Assembly: GCF_934632265.1 (NCBI RefSeq)
Contig: NZ_CAKTYH010000121.1
Location: 1-5,622, forward strand
Length of the DNA: 5,622 bases
Direction of reading: 5' to 3'
Source: an uncultured Senegalimassilia sp.
GTDB lineage: Bacteria; Actinomycetota; Coriobacteriia; Coriobacteriales; Eggerthellaceae
Shown: positions 4,697 through 5,622 of the stretch, one piece after another
Numbering within the stretch: position 1 is the stretch's first letter
Layout: every line of letters begins with the position of its first letter
Translations under genes and position numbers: made by a program
The notes under the pieces: generated by a model
The model's input: the letters and a program-made list of their open reading frames with translations, nothing else
Database searches by the model: none
What the model was told of the DNA's origin: nothing

Positions 4697-5622
4697 TTAG
4701 TCGAAGGTGTACTCGATCTTGCCGCCGTGGTTCTGGCACTCGCGGGCGATGGTGATGCGCTGGACGCAGGGAGCGCCTTCCTCAAGCCACATGGCGCGGC
4801 AGTCGCGATACAGGCGCTCGGTGGGGCCGTAGGGGCAATCCTCGAAGTAGCCGTCGCCGCCGAAGATCTCGAGCATCTCGTCGGACACCAGCTTGACGGT
4901 GTCGATGGAGAACAGCTTGCAGATAGCGGCCTTCTCGGTGACGTACTCGTTGTGCGGATCCTTGTTGAAGTCGCGAGCGAAGTCGTAGATGGCGCAACGC
5001 AGGACATGGATCATCTTCTGCATGTCGGCGATCTTGGCCTTGATCATCTGACGGGAAGCAATCGGCTTGCCGAAGGTGATGCGGTCGTTAGCGCGCTTCA
5101 GCGAGATCTCGAGCATGCGCTGGGCCATGCCAAGATTGGACATGGCGATGTGCACGCGGGAGACGGACAGGGAGTGGATGGCGATCTCCATGCCCTGGCC
5201 CTCCTTGCCAAGCAGGTACTTCGGTTCGAGCACCAGGTTGGTGAACTTCAGGCCGGCATGGCCGGCGCCGCGGCAGCCCATCATATGGGGCATGGGGACG
5301 ATCTCGAAGCCCGGGGCGTTGTTGGGGACCAGGAAGCCGGACAGGCGGGTGTCCTTGTCGTCATCGGGGTTGGTCACGGCGATGACGTAGGTGTAATCGG
5401 AGCAGTCGGTGTGGCTGATCAGCCACTTCTCGCCGTTCAGGACGTAGTTGCCGTCGGCGTTCTTGATAGCGGTGGTGTGCAGGTCGGCGCCCGTGCCGCC
5501 GGTCTGCTCGGTGATGGCGAAGTTGCAGTACACGGTCTTATCCTGGAACTTGCCCATCAGCTCGGCTTTGACCTCGTCGGTGCCGTAGTCGTCAAGGATG
5601 CGCCAGTTCATGTCGGCAGCAT
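4697..5622 (-). CDS. Acyl-CoA dehydrogenase, divergent type (5' end outside window)
   Basis: This is the C-terminal ~307 residues of an FAD-dependent acyl-CoA dehydrogenase; roughly 80-90 N-terminal residues lie past the right edge, since the open frame continues upstream (A-A-D before the ATG at 5611) and the FAD signature comes unusually early. Counting from that internal Met: FAITEQTGGTGAD (31-43) is the first family signature, NGEKW (59-63), the middle-domain GCRGAGHAGLKF (112-123), RITFGKPIASRQ (177-188) and FGGDGYFEDCPYGPTERLYRD (250-270) region. E278 in LEEGAPCVQR sits at the usual catalytic-glutamate position. Two departures from the common pattern are visible: two extra residues in the first signature (GGTGAD for the usual AGSD) and about three extra before ERLYRD. 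Codon use is strongly biased, unlike the CaiA-like gene at 638. Family is certain, substrate unknown. Confidence 0.93.
   Translation of the reverse strand, partial: AADMNWRILDDYGTDEVKAELMGKFQDKTVYCNFAITEQTGGTGADLHTTAIKNADGNYVLNGEKWLISHTDCSDYTYVIAVTNPDDDKDTRLSGFLVPNNAPGFEIVPMPHMMGCRGAGHAGLKFTNLVLEPKYLLGKEGQGMEIAIHSLSVSRVHIAMSNLGMAQRMLEISLKRANDRITFGKPIASRQMIKAKIADMQKMIHVLRCAIYDFARDFNKDPHNEYVTEKAAICKLFSIDTVKLVSDEMLEIFGGDGYFEDCPYGPTERLYRDCRAMWLEEGAPCVQRITIARECQNHGGKIEYTFD

Noticed and set aside
5609..5611. ATG at 5611 as start of the second acyl-CoA dehydrogenase
   Set aside because: The frame stays open to the window edge, no ribosome site precedes it and the signature positions show that the N-terminal domain is missing, so this Met is internal.

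Overview
The window looks like chromosomal DNA from an anaerobic actinobacterium of the Eggerthellaceae (Coriobacteriia) type. This is inference: it rests on the moderately high GC of the genes, strong AAGGAGG-type ribosome sites, short GC-rich terminators, and the grouping of acyl-CoA dehydrogenases (ACADs), an OxlT-like major facilitator and a LysR regulator. No rRNA, tRNA, mobile element or CRISPR array is visible.

Layout. (1) Bases 1-77 hold the first 25 codons of a minus-strand gene; its last visible residues are compatible with the start of a family III (CaiB/BaiF) CoA-transferase. (2) Bases 78-637 are a 560-bp AT-richer divergent intergenic region with no convincing gene but two copies of a CTATAGATA-type operator motif. 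(3) 638-1807 (+) is a complete CaiA-like ACAD followed by a perfect terminator. (4) 1863-2243 is a second regulatory region, with a 41-bp dyad, a third copy of the same motif, and a long bulged hairpin just before the ribosome site of the next gene. (5) 2244-3497 (+) is a 12-helix MFS transporter starting at GTG. (6) 3578-4474 (-) is a complete LysR-type regulator, convergent with the transporter; both share one bidirectional terminator. (7) 4697-5622 (-) is the 3' three quarters of a second, sequence-divergent ACAD, followed by a GC-rich inverted repeat and a UUCG-loop terminator.

How the genes may work together (inference). Two acyl-CoA dehydrogenases or reductases, a possible CoA-transferase, an organic-anion-type MFS carrier and a LysR regulator fit a CoA-dependent pathway that imports a carboxylic acid, activates it to a CoA thioester, and oxidises or reduces it. 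The substrate cannot be read from the sequence. The most interesting signal is the operator-like motif. It recurs in front of the ACAD/CoA-transferase pair and in front of the transporter, and so suggests one regulator controlling uptake and metabolism together.
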